NCBI RefSeq assembly: GCF_031755915.1
Contig: NC_083380.1
Coordinates: forward strand, 32,274,501-32,338,500
Direction: 5' to 3'
DNA: 64,000 nucleotides
Source: Ziziphus jujuba
Taxonomy: Eukaryota > Streptophyta > Magnoliopsida > Rosales > Rhamnaceae
A program made the translations under genes and the position numbers. The notes beneath the pieces are model-generated. The model saw only the letters and a program-made list of their open reading frames with translations. It was not told the origin of the DNA and made no database searches. Of this stretch, positions 35,134 to 47,575 are shown in pieces (position 1 is the stretch's first letter; every line of letters begins with the position of its first letter).

Positions 35134-36494
35134 TGTAACACCCCATCCCGAAGTGCACTGGAATTTTCTCATGTTGACTAAGGTTGACTGGGTTTTACCG
35201 TCGTTGACCGAGAAGGGTCAAACTTTGACTTTTTGACTTAGAAAGAACTCTAGGTTGATCGAGGCACCATTATGAAGTATAACACGAGTCCGTAGACTAG
35301 GAGCACATCAAAAACAGATCTACGGTTTGAAAGTTATGAGCAAAACAAGTTGATGTCCGAATTGTCCGAGGGTGCTGGAGTTGACTTTTTATTTTTGGGA
35401 AATTGAATTTTGACTCATACATGGTTGTAAAGTACTCGTCGATACGAGTTTGTAGACTAGTAGCACGCCCGATTCGGACACGTGGTTTTAAAATTATGGA
35501 CTTGCAAAATTTTTCAAATACCGTATTATCTTTAAACGTGTGAACAATGTATGACACGTATAACTTAGTTAATGGTGCCGTGTGTCACAATGAGAAAATG
35601 CCACCTGTCAACCACAAGTAAATGTTATATTATATTATTTTTGTTATTATTTTATATATTATATTATTATGATAAAATTTTATTATTTTAATATTATTTA
35701 TTTATTTATTTTTAATTCTTTTTTTTCTTTTTCTTTATTTTTCTTTCTTCCCCACGGGGGAAAAACCCCTCTCCTTTTTTCCTCTTTTCTTCTCTATTCT
35801 TCTTCCTTCTCTTCCTTCTTCCACCTCCTCCCCCCCCCCCCCCCCCCCGCGACGGGGTCCACCTTCCTCCTCCCTCATCTCCGGCTGATTGACCACTGTG
35901 CGAACGGCAGCAGGCCATACGCACTAGACAGACTGGTGACCCACAATGGCATGACCTCAGCCACTCAATCTCCGGCCGGTGGAGTGGCTAACGTGCCGGG
36001 ATCGGCGCATAACGCAGACGATCCGCTTCCTCCCCATTGGCTGGTTTTCCGGTGGCTATCGACCGTGCAACCAGTCCCTTCCCACCAATTTGAACCCCTT
36101 GAGTCCATTTCCAAGCTCAAATTGGCTCAAACCTCGCTCGTTTATGGGATATTATGGAGTTCAAAACCAGCCGTGACTCCTCGATGGGATTCTGGCCATC
36201 TCCGATGGCGGTGGCGCAAATTGAAGGTATATTCTTGACGTCCTGATTATAAGCTTCAATTTGGTACCTTATTTGTGAATTATGATTAAGTATTTTGAAA
36301 TATGCCATTTTTGGATAAAATATTATTATTTTAATATGATAGTCTGAAAGATGTACTGTTTAATATTTAAATAATTATTATTTATATTGTAGATGTCAAA
36401 TTTTGCTAAATTGAATAAATATGGTTTGAACCATATTTAGTACGAATTGATTTGTAGGTTGAGGAATTAATTATATTAACTTACTGGGATAGTG

Positions 36495-36529
<35 letters not shown>

Positions 36530-38429
36530 TTAATTATTTAATTATTTATGAAATTGAATTGTTGTGGAAGAGATAAATTTTATGAGATTATGGTTTAATA
36601 TTTACTAAATCTATTGTTGATTTAAATGTTGAGATTTTAATATGTAAATAATGCATTATGTGATTTAAATTCTGTATGAATTTTTATGCATCTTTTATTA
36701 TTAATTTGGTGTAAATAAATTTTACGGATTTGAAGGAAATATTTAATTGAAAGATATTTAAAATGTATTTATGTGTTTAATAGTTATGTATGCTAGGACT
36801 TGGTATTCTGGTGATAGGAATTGAAATATTTAATCTGATGTATTTGATGATGGATTACAAGAGAGCATGAAATTTTATGAAACTGGTAAGGATGTATGAT
36901 TTGATTATATTTTATCAAAATTCTATATTTTATAATATTATAAAATATTTTTATTGGTTTTCGATGCAACATACACGTACCGGTGTTCTGTAGTTGTGGT
37001 GGATGTGATTAGTGCAAAAGTGGATGTGGATGTGAGTAGCGCGTAGGTTGTAATGTTTCCCGTGAGTTGCCATCGGACTGAGGGCAGGCAAGTTTGATAT
37101 TGGCCATAGCCGTCCCCTTCCATGGCCAGGATGATGGTTTAAGTAGCGGCACGGTGGGATGCCACGCTACCGTATGCCGGTTTCTTTATTTAACCTCTCC
37201 ATCAGACTGTGCTTTAGGACGCTGGACACCGTAGGACACCACTGGTATATAGTATGTGCATAAAGTATCTTTTGTATATGTATATATATATATATATATA
37301 TTTTATATTTTTATGAATCACACTGTACAGGGATAGCGATCCGATGTGGTCCATGAAAAGCTAGCCTCGTAATTATGTTGCCTGCGAGTTCAGGGGATTG
37401 GATGACCAATCTAGGCAATCATCCCGGACTGTATTGGTAGCAGGGTGCCAACGACAGCTGAAAGCATGGATTGCACAGCATGTTGGAGGGTATCGTTTGA
37501 ACCCATGATACGAGTATATATTTCATAATATATTTTGAATTTAAAATATTATTTGACCTCGTACTATTCTATCTATTCATAACCTGATTTTCTAACATTA
37601 TACTTAATTACTTTTATTGTCATTACTATTATTAATATTATTCTCATTATTAATATTACAATTATTATTTATCAGAATTTTGTTTACAATTATTCTCATT
37701 ATTACTAATATTATCATCATCATTATGATTATTATTATTATTGCCATTATTTATTTTTATTTTTATTATTTCTATTATTACTATTAGCATATGATATATC
37801 CGGACAAGTATCATAGCCTAGGGGCAAGAAAGATAGCCATTGGACAAGTATAATAGTCTTTGGATAAGTGGTAGCCTTTGGGCATGTGAGATAGTCCTTG
37901 GGACAGCTGTGATTATGTGATAGTTCTTGGACTAGTGATTACCTTCGAGTAAATATGACAGATGATATTAGTACTACTTTTTATCATGAAAATGATTGCT
38001 ATTATTATTATTGTTATTGGTTTGATGATTGTTTTACTTTTCTTCTTATATTACACATCGATATATGTTGTAACACAATATTTGAAATGTATTTGAAATA
38101 TACGGCAATCAGTGGGTGGTGTGGGCGAACGTGAATGATTAAAGGTATAATTGGTTGTTTGTTTAGTTGATTATTCCTATTGCATATATATATGTATGTG
38201 TTTTATATAAATTGTTATTGAAGTGCTGCCACTGTGGAAATTATTGTAGTAAGGTAGGAGGGATAAGGTGGTACCATATAGGAGTGTAACTTTGTGTAGG
38301 TAAATTTTGTGGTAAGACCTTCCCTTAGGAGAAATGCTATTGGATTTTCCATTGAAAGGTCCGGTAGGGTTTCCCTGGGATCAGGGCTTATCTAGGGTTC
38401 CGGTGAGAGATCTTGGATGGGTCCTGACA
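35134..38429 (+). mobile_element. Long non-coding LTR-type element, probably a solo LTR, 3.3 kb
   Basis: Begins TGTAACACCCCATCCCG and ends GGGTCCTGACA, flanked by perfect 5-base duplications AATGC (35129-35133 and 38430-38434). No coding region is recognisable; the ORFs around 35670-36240 are low-complexity by-products, including a run of C at 35830-35848. The same family occurs at 43065-46122 (reversed), 11681-12576 (end only) and 62932-64000 (start only). TG...CA ends, a 5-base duplication and no internal genes suggest a solo LTR of a large Ty3/gypsy element. Confidence 0.85.
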
Positions 38430-38489
38430 AATGCAGTAATGAAAATGGTGATTAAACGGTAAAGCCTTCTCAGATTGTGCTTTAGTCTC

Positions 38490-40220
38490 AACTTAGCACT
38501 AGTGAACTGTTTATGGCAATAGATCCAAATACGAAGCAGCTGTTGTATTATGAGGACAAGGCAGACCATTCAAAAGGACCTATATCTAGAGAAGTTGTTG
38601 CTTGTTGAAAATACTTTGATATCTCTGCACAATGACAAATAGGTTAATTCCTCAAATCTCTCCATCAAAATTAATTTGGTTGTTTTTAGGTTGCTTATTA
38701 CTATGGTATGTAAATGTGGTAATTTTCAGTCTTCAGTTATTTTTTCTGCCATTATTATTTTTATTATTATTTTTTCACCTTCTATTTTTTATAAGTACAT
38801 ATGAGTGGAATGAAAAAGGTACTGGTACATGATGTACATTGTTCAGTTTAGCTGTTTATGTTATATTTATAAGTTGTGGTTGAAATTCTAAGCAGATAAA
38901 CACAACATTTCTTTATCCTTCTAGTATGATGCAAATAATGAGGAATTTTACTTTTTCACCAATTTGGATTGTATATCAAGTTAATTGTTTATTCAGTTTC
39001 CTTTTCATTACTTTCTTTCCTGTAGTCATGACTCATGACCAAGCTGTTTAGTTTTTGGCACCTCTGTCTTATACTAGTTCTTATTTTGTCATATCCGCTA
39101 TTTTACTTTTAATTTCTATACCTTGTGATAAGCAATAGTTCTACAAATTACCATCTATTCTTTAAAGCCCATTTGATTGGTGGAACTATAAGGTATATTA
39201 TTAGGTTCATTGGAATATAATAATGGAAGCTATATTGAGTTGGGACATATGAGGGTCCTATGCTATTATTGGAAGATAGGAATTTCTTTTTTGTTCACTT
39301 CCTTCCTTTTACTATGGTTTTATGTACCAAAATGTCTTTCATCTTTTAGAGTTTAGGTCTTTGTATGCATGATAGACATGGATATTTTTTCCATGGGCAT
39401 GTCATTCCTTATTTTGATTGAATCTTGAATCTATGCTTACAAAGTTTCTCATTTATAGGATTACTACATTGACATCTACTCCCCAGAGGTTCTCAGCCTT
39501 TTTATTGACAATTTTGATCACCAACATCTACGACGCCATTTTGTCAAGAGATTGCTTGTTAATGATGTATGTATTTCAAATTAACTATCTATTATGTTAA
39601 AAAAAAATTAAACTGTCAGCTAGATTTACATTTCCATCTCATACTTATATATTATATTACATAAATGGAGGCACAGATATACATACATGATGCTTGTGCC
39701 TCTACCAACATGAATTGTGCATATATTATTGAAACTTTATGTTTTAAAATGTAACGGAACTCTCTTTGATTAGAATGTAGTGGAATTATTTCATGACTAT
39801 GCTTAGCTGTCCATAAACTTGTCTAGTTATGTTGGATAAGAATGCAAATGGATAAAGATTTATTCATGGTAGAAATTTCTTATATTTTTTGTTGATATGT
39901 AGTTTAGTACCTTTTGTCAAGTGAATATGCATTTTTTCCTGTTGGACATGTCAACCTTTATATTCATTTTAGTTTTGGAATTCTTCTAAGGTAACCGTAT
40001 ATCCATTCAGATTATGGGTTACAAAATATTCACACATGAAATTCATTCAAGCTATGCGACTGTGTTAAATTGGAAATATCAGGAATGATATAATTCAGCA
40101 GTTGTGGCACTATCAGGAATGATATAATTCAGCGATGGACATATCCATTGGTGCCAGGTGTTAAGTTTTTTGGGAACTCTTCGATTATATTGGAAAGATA
40201 GGGGATGTATCAAGCATCAG
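38490..40220 (+). pseudogene. Captured eIF2B-epsilon gene fragment with introns
   Basis: Exon-like blocks in order: about 38492-38600 (ELFMAIDPNTKQLLYYEDKA, DHSKGPIS); 39459-39566 (DYYIDIYSPEVLSLFIDNFD, HQHLRRHFVKRLLVND), with AG acceptor and GTATGT donor; 40011 to about 40066 (IMGYKIFTHEIHSSYATV); and up to 40220 (TYPLVPGVKFFGNSSIILER, then a stop, GMYQASG) before a GTAATT donor. Order and wording fit the nucleotidyltransferase-like domain of the epsilon subunit of eIF2B, the guanine-nucleotide exchange factor of translation initiation. The last block contains a 22-base local duplication starting ATCAGGAATGATATAATTCA (near 40078 and 40111) and stops. Introns are kept. No start or C-terminal HEAT part is present. 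Confidence 0.8.
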
Positions 40221-40520
40221 GTAATTATCACAAAGTTATTAGAGGATATCCTTTTTATAATTGTTTGAAGAGTTGAGAATTTTCTCATGTACTCATAGCT
40301 TTATGAATGGTATCATTTATGTTAAATATTCACATAAAAGAAAGTACCAAGTAATTTGACTTTAAGTCTGCTAGAATCCTTATTTAAACATTTCTTTGTT
40401 ACTTACGTTAAACTAATATTTATTTATGTCGATATTAATAAATGCAACTAAAACAGTAGAAAAGCTATTATCAGATAGTTGCACCTTATTGGTGCTTATT
40501 ATTGAAGAATAGCTTCACAC

Positions 40521-40544
<24 letters not shown>
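40521..40544. repeat. CT microsatellite
   Basis: About 12 CT units in an intron-like region of the Pack-MULE. Confidence 0.9.
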
Positions 40545-40552
<8 letters not shown>

Positions 40553-40869
40553 AAGAGAAAGGAGCTTTTAAAGTGCAATATAATCTTCATTTTTAGAGTA
40601 TAACATATCACCATCTCTAATTTCTACTATGCTTCTTAATTGCATTTATACATAAGCTTCTTTGAGTATCCTGTATGGCTTTTAAATTATTTTATAATGG
40701 AATGAAAATTAGTCTGATTCTTGAGCAAAATACCAAAATGTGAATGGTTGCATGCTAACATTACTGAATTCCTACTGCTTTGTTCAAGCTACAAAAATTC
40801 TTTCTCTTACATCTGTTTGGCTTTTATATGCTGCCACGGAGATAACATGTTTTTTCATTGGTATGGCAG

Positions 40870-40959
40870 ATAACTAGACTTGCTTTCTCCTCAATCGATT
40901 CAGACTACATCTATGTGGAAGGGGTTGATTACGAGGTGAATTATTTAAAGGTTGATTAA
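40870..40959 (+). other. Exon-like block of unrecognised origin inside the Pack-MULE
   Basis: After a GGCAG acceptor the frame reads ITRLAFSSIDSDYIYVEGVD, then YEVNYLKVD and TAA. It looks like the last exon of a captured gene because it has an acceptor, balanced composition and a closing stop. I do not recognise the family, and it does not match the part of eIF2B-epsilon that would come next. Confidence 0.35.
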
Positions 40960-41507
40960 GAGGGTTCCAGTGCAACATGATTTTCATGGATCTATGAACT
41001 CTAGCTTTCAATTCAATAGCAAGGATTAGGTCATTTTTGAAATTGTACTCTAATATGAGCTACTTGAATCATCTATAGCCCTTGTAACATTCAAATACTT
41101 GCAATTTTTTTTTTCTTTTTCATGTTTCTTAATGGAAAATTTACTTTCTTCATTGTCGGTTGGAGGAGCAAGACCATATGCCAGTCGAACTGCATCTTAA
41201 TAAAAAATATTTGTTAATATTTTTGTCCAAAAGTATAAACATTTTAAAAATATATGTCATATTTTCATAAGGTACATTCACAATTATTAATATAATTATA
41301 TTTAAGCATAAAAAAATATAAAATATATATATGCACGATTATTTTTTATTAGTAATATATTTTTTTATTCTTATAAGATGCTGAATATAACTTTAGTAAT
41401 GGTCTTCAACAAAAGAATCCATAAAAAATGGGAAAAAAAGTGGAAAATTTTCAAATAAATTTGATTACAGATGGTGCATCGGTATATTTTGGGTTTTTTC
41501 TCTTTAG
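40960..41507. other. Non-coding part of the Pack-MULE
   Basis: AT-rich, nothing recognised. Confidence 0.4.
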
Positions 41508-42105
41508 GATCATTGAATAATGTATATTTTACATGTTGTTGCATTTAACACACATTAGGGGACTTGTGGGGGCCAAAAAATTGGTAAAATGTGATTACCA
41601 TAGTAGTTTCGGTAATTACCGATGAAACCTACGGCAATTTTTCCAGCGACTACAAATTAATTACCGTAGGTTTCATCGGTAATTACAGAAGGCCCTATGG
41701 TAATCAAATTTTTATGCCAATTTGAGAACTTTTTCAGAACTTTTGGGGTTTTTTCTCCTTAGGATCATTGAAGAAAGTATATTTTGCATGTTGTTACATT
41801 TAACACACATTAGGGGACTTGTGGGGGCCAAAACATTGGTAAAATGTGATTACCATAGGGATTTCGGTAATTACCAATGAAACCTATGGTAATTTTTCCA
41901 GTAACTACAAATTGATTACCGTAGGTTTCATCGGTAATTACCGAAGATCCTACTGTAATCAAATTTTTATGCCAATTTGAGAACTTTTTCAGAACTTTTG
42001 GAGTTTTTTTCTCCGTAGGATCATTGAAGAAAGTATATTTTGCATGTTGTTGCATTAACACACATTAGGGAACTTATGGGGGCCAGAAAATTTGTAAAAT
42101 GCTAC
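41508..42105. repeat. Tandem repeat of about 255 bp with an internal inverted repeat
   Basis: Two full units and part of a third start near 41508, 41761 and 42018 at AGGATCATTGAA. Each full unit carries inverted arms: CGGTAATTACCGATGAAACC and, further on, GGTTTCATCGGTAATTACCG or close variants. The array ends against the TMEM161 fragment at about 42106. Confidence 0.85.
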
Positions 42106-42118
42106 AGGACCAAAGTCA

Positions 42119-45100
42119 TCAAGAAACATATAAATTGCCACAACAAAATAGCAAAAGAGTCACTGAAGTATAAACAACCCAAATAAAGACAACCCACCAA
42201 GCCAGAAATAAAGCCACTTCTTTAAGAAAAGCAGAGCAAGGCAGTAAACCACAACCCAATTGGTAATCTTCGATGGAATTACCATCAAGTTGAGATAATC
42301 CTAGAAAGACAAGTAACAAAACTGAGGGTGTAAAAAACTGTAAAACTACGAGACATAAGAAATGATTGTGAAGGAAAAATTTTGCCCTGCTAAATTCCAA
42401 ATTAGGGACTTTGCTAGCATGCAACCTCTGGTACCAAGACAAAAGAGTTTTGTTCTAGTACATTTGCAAGTTCGGTCACAAAGCAACAAGCTGCATGAAA
42501 CCCAAAAGCAATAAGCACCAAATCCTAAATTTAGCAAAATATGAAGGCAAAATTCCTACACTTCCAAACAATCTCTCTAAATGTCCAACTTTGTTGACCA
42601 AATGCACATCTTTACCATCACCAATGTTCTTGTTGACCAACATTTCTGATAAAGGTTTAATCCATAGAATTGCCGTGAATAGAATCACCAAATAATTTGC
42701 ATATAGAATTAGTCTAGCAAACCATCCGCATGAAATCATTGCCAAATTAGACCTGGACTGATAAGTTCCAAGCCAAAACGCCTTGGCACTCTTCGTTGTA
42801 GGCAAAAATAGAAAACCAACTAAGCAACCCATTAAAACAGCAATTGAAGATCTACCAAAACCATCAAGTGGACCAAAATTGAAATCCAGAACCAAAGGAC
42901 AAATTAGGAAGCAAACCATATTCCCAGATATGGCTCCCAAAGCCCCAAAGAGAACACTCAGTCGCTTTTCAGACCTTCTCGATGCAGATTTTCAAAAGAA
43001 ACCTTCCCGAGCAACATCAAAAACTTAAAAACACCCATAAATTCTAGTAGAATCGGAACAAAACTGTCAGGACCCGTCCAAGATCCCTCACCGGAACCCT
43101 AGACAAGCCCTGATCCCAGGGAAATCCTACCGGACCTTCCAATGGAAAATCAGGCAGAACCTCCCCTAAGGGTTGGACTTACCACAAATTTCCTGCACTG
43201 AAAACACACTTCTATATACATCCCCTTATTCCTCCCATATTACTACAATATAATTCCACAAATTTGCAGCACTCCAAATGAATAAAAGTAAATCAATGCA
43301 TAATTAATAACTAAATGTCCAATACAGTATACAGAGCAGTACACAAATAAATTTGGAATTAATACAATGTCAGATAAAGAAGTAATACAAGATGAAGAGG
43401 AAAAAGGGAAGAAATGCTTCTTGGACTTTCGGCAATGAACTGAGACGTCGGGCTCGCCCCGGACGATCAACATCTCCCAAACCTTGTACCTAGGGGAACG
43501 GAATTTAAAAATATGAGATGCTAATCATCTCAGTGAATGACCCTATCTACTGTACACTTTTAATATTAATAATATAACAATAAAAGGAATTTAATTACTC
43601 AATACCAAACAATTAAATAAATAAATAAACAGTAATCATTTGAAAGTAATATTTTCTCTCAAAACCCTCACTATTCACTACGTTGGAAAGGTTCCCCTTT
43701 TAAAACATTTTCATAAAACCCGCTATCCGTATGCCCCAAAATCAAGGAATCGTTAATTTAATAAATAATAATTAAATGATCCAAATATAAATAAAATGTA
43801 ATAAAATATAATAAATGATTTTAGAACACTTTAGGGTTTGAAATTTCTATCTGAAAATTTATACTTGACGCACCACATCATATACCAGTGATGCCCTCCG
43901 ATACCCAGCGTCCCGAGCATTGACTGGCGGGGGGGTTAAATAGAGAAACTTGCATACGGTCGCTTCAGCGTTCCGACAACGCCGCTGCTGAAACCGTCAT
44001 CCCGGCCATGGAGGGGGGCGGCTGATGCGCATTATATAAAACTTTCCTGCCCTCGGTCCAATAGTAACTCATGGGAGACATTATAACTTGCGCGCTCATC
44101 CACATATACAGTACAGAACACCAGTACTGTATGAGTGCGTCTAAAATAAATAATCAAATTTTATTATAAAAAGATACGCAAACTTTTCCAAAATCCACTA
44201 TGGGAATTATACCATTTTTCGAGCTCAACCTCCCACATTTTTCTTTAACATTTCCAGTACAAATCCACCGATAACCATATACAAATAATTTTTCTCGTAT
44301 CACGAAGTCCATCAATTAATATTCCACGGGCATAATTATAAAATTTGAAACCACCAATTTAAACCAATATTTTCCTTGAAATATTTAAAATCAAATCATG
44401 CCCAAAAATAATATAAAAATCCAAATACAATTAATTAAATGAAACCACATTGCTCATGCATAATAAATACAATTAAATCGCAATAATAATAATCGAGAAT
44501 TTCTTAATAACCCAAACTTCCGTTTAGCATCAATGGGTATATATATATAAAATAATATTTTTTTTCCACAATTATATTTAAATTCCACCACATGAGCATA
44601 ATTCTAGATATCAAATTAACACAAAATAAATATAATTAATCACCCCAAAATAGTTTTAAAGGTGGGTCACTCACCTGGAGCACGCAATTAAACCAAGATC
44701 CTCTATGGGATCAATTCCACGATGCACACGTGCTCCTAGAACAATAACATTATATATCTCAAATAAATTAATATTTTATTCGGATAAATAATACCCGATA
44801 TCCGGGGGGTCTAACACAAACATTAACCAAAATTGACGAGTAATATACCGAATCGAAGCTTGAGTGACGAGGATTACGAATCTGGTCTTACTTCCCGGAG
44901 ATCGGACCGGTGGTGGCCGAAATCTCACCGGAAAGCTCTCGGCCTTTAGAGCCTCGATTCTCCCAAACCATCACGAATTGGAGGAAAAGGACACCGGATT
45001 TGGATTCAGGGGGTCAGAATTAGTGGGGAGGGACCGACGGTGCAACTAGGTACTCGCCGGAACTGGATTTTCCAGCGAGCCGCCGAATCCCACCGGAAAC

Positions 45101-46420
45101 CGTCACCGCCGGTGGCTGGTGGCCGAGATTTTTGGCGGTTTTGTAGATTGAGGGGAGAGGGTTCCAACAGGACTGGCGGTGAGGCAAACGGAGGCCGGAC
45201 AGTGAAGAGATCTGGGTTTGAAGATTTTCGGCCCCTCGCCGGAAAATACTCCGATCCCGGATCGTCGGAGGTCCGGTAGCCGTGAAATTTGGTGGGCTGG
45301 CCAGAAATGAGGAGGTGGTGAGGGGTTGCTGGCGCGTGTGGCCTGAAAATGGCCGAAAATGGGTCAAACGGCGGTGGAGGGGAAAAATAGTTGTCGCCGG
45401 AAAAAGCTCCGATCCGGGTGCGTTACCGGCCGATTGGCCGTGAGATTTAGGTGGCCGGTCGGAATTGAGGAGGCGGAGGCAGTGGGGTGGCGCGTGTGGC
45501 CCTCCGGTGGCCGGAAGATGGCCAACCGGTGGTGGCCGATGTTTCTCCCCCTCTCTTTCTCTCTCCTTCTCTCTCCTCTTTCTCTTTTTTTCTCTTCTCT
45601 CCCATCTCACCTAAGAAAAACCACATGGGTGCCACTGTGCACTCACAGGAACGGCTGAGATCGCGACACGTGGTGTTTCACTGTTCACCGATTCAAAAAT
45701 ATTAAAATATTACGGTAATTGGAAAATTTCGCATGTCCATAACTTTCAAACCACATGTCCAAATTGGACGTGCCACTAGTCTACGGACTCGTATCGATGA
45801 GTACTTTACAACCATGCATGAGTCAAAGCTCAACTTTGCATGAATAAAAAGTCAACTCCGGCACCCCTTTGACAGTTTGGACCCCAATCTTGTTTTGCTA
45901 ATATCTTTCAAACCGTAGCTCCGTTTTCAACGTGCTACTAGTCTACAAACTCATGCCAACGTGTACTTCGTAACGGTACCTCAGTCAACCTAGAATTCCA
46001 TCCGAGTGAAAAAGTCAACTTTTGACCCCTTCGGTCAACGATCAAAGTCAAAGTCAACGGTCAACGGTTAACCTCGTTCAAAGTTGGAAAATTTCCGTTG
46101 TACTTTGGAACGGGGTGTTACAAAAACGGCCATTTGCTAAAGACCCAGATTCTTCTGATCCACCATTCAAGTATTTTTGAAGTAGCAAAGAAGAAATAAC
46201 CACAAGCGAGAAGGTAAAAGCATTCCGATACTCGTATAAATAAAGGCGAGATTGAAGATGGGCATCGTCGAGCATTAGCCTGAAGATCTGAGCATTGCTT
46301 TCATCGAACTCAAACTTGTTGACCTTGGATTTGGTCCTCTTTCTAATCTCAGCATTGGTTTTGGATGAGAACCCAGAAGCCGAATCGGAGGAGCCACAAA
46401 AGGTTTCCTTGTATTAAATC
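42119..46420 (-). pseudogene. Captured TMEM161-like multi-pass membrane protein fragment, split by an LTR element
   Basis: The 5' part (about 46420-46128) reads RKRTKSKVNKFEFDESNAQI then MLDDAHLQSRLYLYEYRNAF and TFSLVVISSLLLQKYLN, up to the LTR insertion. The 3' part (43059-42119) continues VPILLEFMGVFKFLMLLGKV, KSASRRSEKRLSVLFGALGA, AKAFWLGTYQSRSNLAMISC, FRIWCLLLLGFMQLVAL, and then LLSWYQRLHASKVPNLEFSR. Many membrane segments and the order R-x-W-LLLL...L..ayLN match the TMEM161 (Tmemb_161AB) family, conserved in plants and animals, whose role in plants I do not know. Lesions: a 1-base loss near 43005, TGA at 42476-42478 (apparently from CGA), a second stop a few codons on, and truncation. 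Introns are not obvious. Confidence 0.72.
43065..46122 (-). mobile_element. Long non-coding LTR-type element (family of 35134), reversed, 3.06 kb
   Basis: Read on the minus strand it starts TGTAACACCCCGTTCC and ends GGGTCCTGACA. The target duplication AAAAC is perfect (43060-43064 and 46123-46127). Recognisable shared blocks include CCGGTAGGATTTCCCTGGGA, CTTAGGGGAGGTTCTGCC and the GTTGACC-rich head. ORFs in 45020-45660 are GC- or CT-rich by-products. It interrupts the captured TMEM161-like fragment. Confidence 0.87.
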
Positions 46421-46567
46421 TAAAATAAAGGACATCCAGGTCTTTTAAAATTTTTTTAAGGGTGTAATGGATATTAAAGGGCAAAACAAAAAGGTTCACC
46501 AATGCAAAGATATATATAGTCATAGCCTTTCTAAAAAGGGCATTGGGTTAAATTCCCCTTTATTAAA

Positions 46568-47575
46568 ATTATTAATTTTGGGTCTTCTAAGCTGAGATTT
46601 ATTAGCCCACACATCTCTAAATAGCCTCATATACGATAAGCAAAGCCTGTCATGGTATTTGATCCATTTTTGTTGTTATGCCAGCAAATTAGCAAATCTT
46701 CCCATATTTTATTTTGAATATTGTGGTTCATTAATAAAAATGGGCTTTCTTTTTATAAAGTTTAGAATAGAAAAGTTATGTGCTATTTGTCACTTGTCCT
46801 ACTCTACAAGAATCATTTATAAAAACTCTAATTAAAATATGTAATCAAAGTGATCAAAATTTAATGATCCATTTGAGTACGCTGGGAACTATTTATACAT
46901 GATATTATATAATAAAGGCACATAGACAACGATATAGCACACAGAGATATAGCTCAAAGCTGACGACTTATTCAAGAGCCAGGACTATATTGCCATATTT
47001 AACTTCAAGGGATCCTTTATTTTAAAGTCGCTGAAAAAGGTTTTCAACTTAGGATTTGCCTTGTATGCTTTAACATCATTTTGCTTGCAATGATAAAATT
47101 GTAAATTTGATCATGGATCCACCAAAATTAGCTAGATCTTGCGCATTTGTCTCTACTTTGCTTTCTTCATTTGCTTCAACATTTTGTTTGTTATGATAAA
47201 ATAGTAAATTTGATGATGGATCCACTAAAAAATCATTAACAAGATGGCTTTCTTCATTTGCTTCAACATTTTACCATTTTATATAAGAGTTCGATTTCTT
47301 TCTTCTGGAACTTAAAAATAAAATAAAATATAAATAAATAAATAATCAGTTTCTATTATTCTATATTCCTAGCAAATTTTTATTGGACCAATCATAATCA
47401 TCTGCCAACATAAATTTACTCCATACCTAGAACTGAAAAAATTAATTTAATACAAAGTTTTGTCGCACGGTAAATGAGAATCTAATTCTCAAATACTAAT
47501 TAAAATAAACGATATATAAAGCACATTTATCTTAGAAAATGTGAAAAAAAAAACCAACTTATTAAACTATATCTC
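46568..47575. other. 3' flank of kinase K3
   Basis: No gene. Alignable with 56333-57475 downstream of K4, including GGGTCTTCTAAGCTGAGATT and TCATTTGCTTCAACATTTTG. It is the right half of the duplicated block into which the Pack-MULE inserted. Confidence 0.65.

Larger units (their letters stand above)
33647..46558. mobile_element. Mutator-like Pack-MULE carrying several host-gene fragments (12.9 kb)
   Basis: The ends are inverted repeats: GGGGAATTTGGCCCGATACC at 33647 and, read inward from 46558, GGGGAATTTAACCCAATGCC, with weaker similarity beyond. A perfect 9-base target duplication TTTATTAAA flanks them (33638-33646 and 46559-46567), the length typical of Mutator insertions. The related locus at 56051-56075 reads through this point without the element. 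Inside are relics of NDUFB3-like, RPL17, eIF2B-epsilon and TMEM161-like genes. No transposase is visible. Two later LTR-type insertions (35134-38429 and 43065-46122) account for about half its length; without them it would be about 6.5 kb. Confidence 0.9.

Noticed and set aside
35669..36238. 189-codon open frame with a hydrophobic start and proline-rich middle
   Set aside because: Lies inside a long LTR-type element, begins in T-rich low-complexity DNA and runs through a C homopolymer. No domain is recognisable and sister elements do not keep the frame.
45020..45610. 196-codon frame rich in R, E, K and P
   Set aside because: Compositional product of the CT-rich and GC-rich part of the reversed LTR-type element. 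The opposite strand shows equally long frames and there is no family resemblance.
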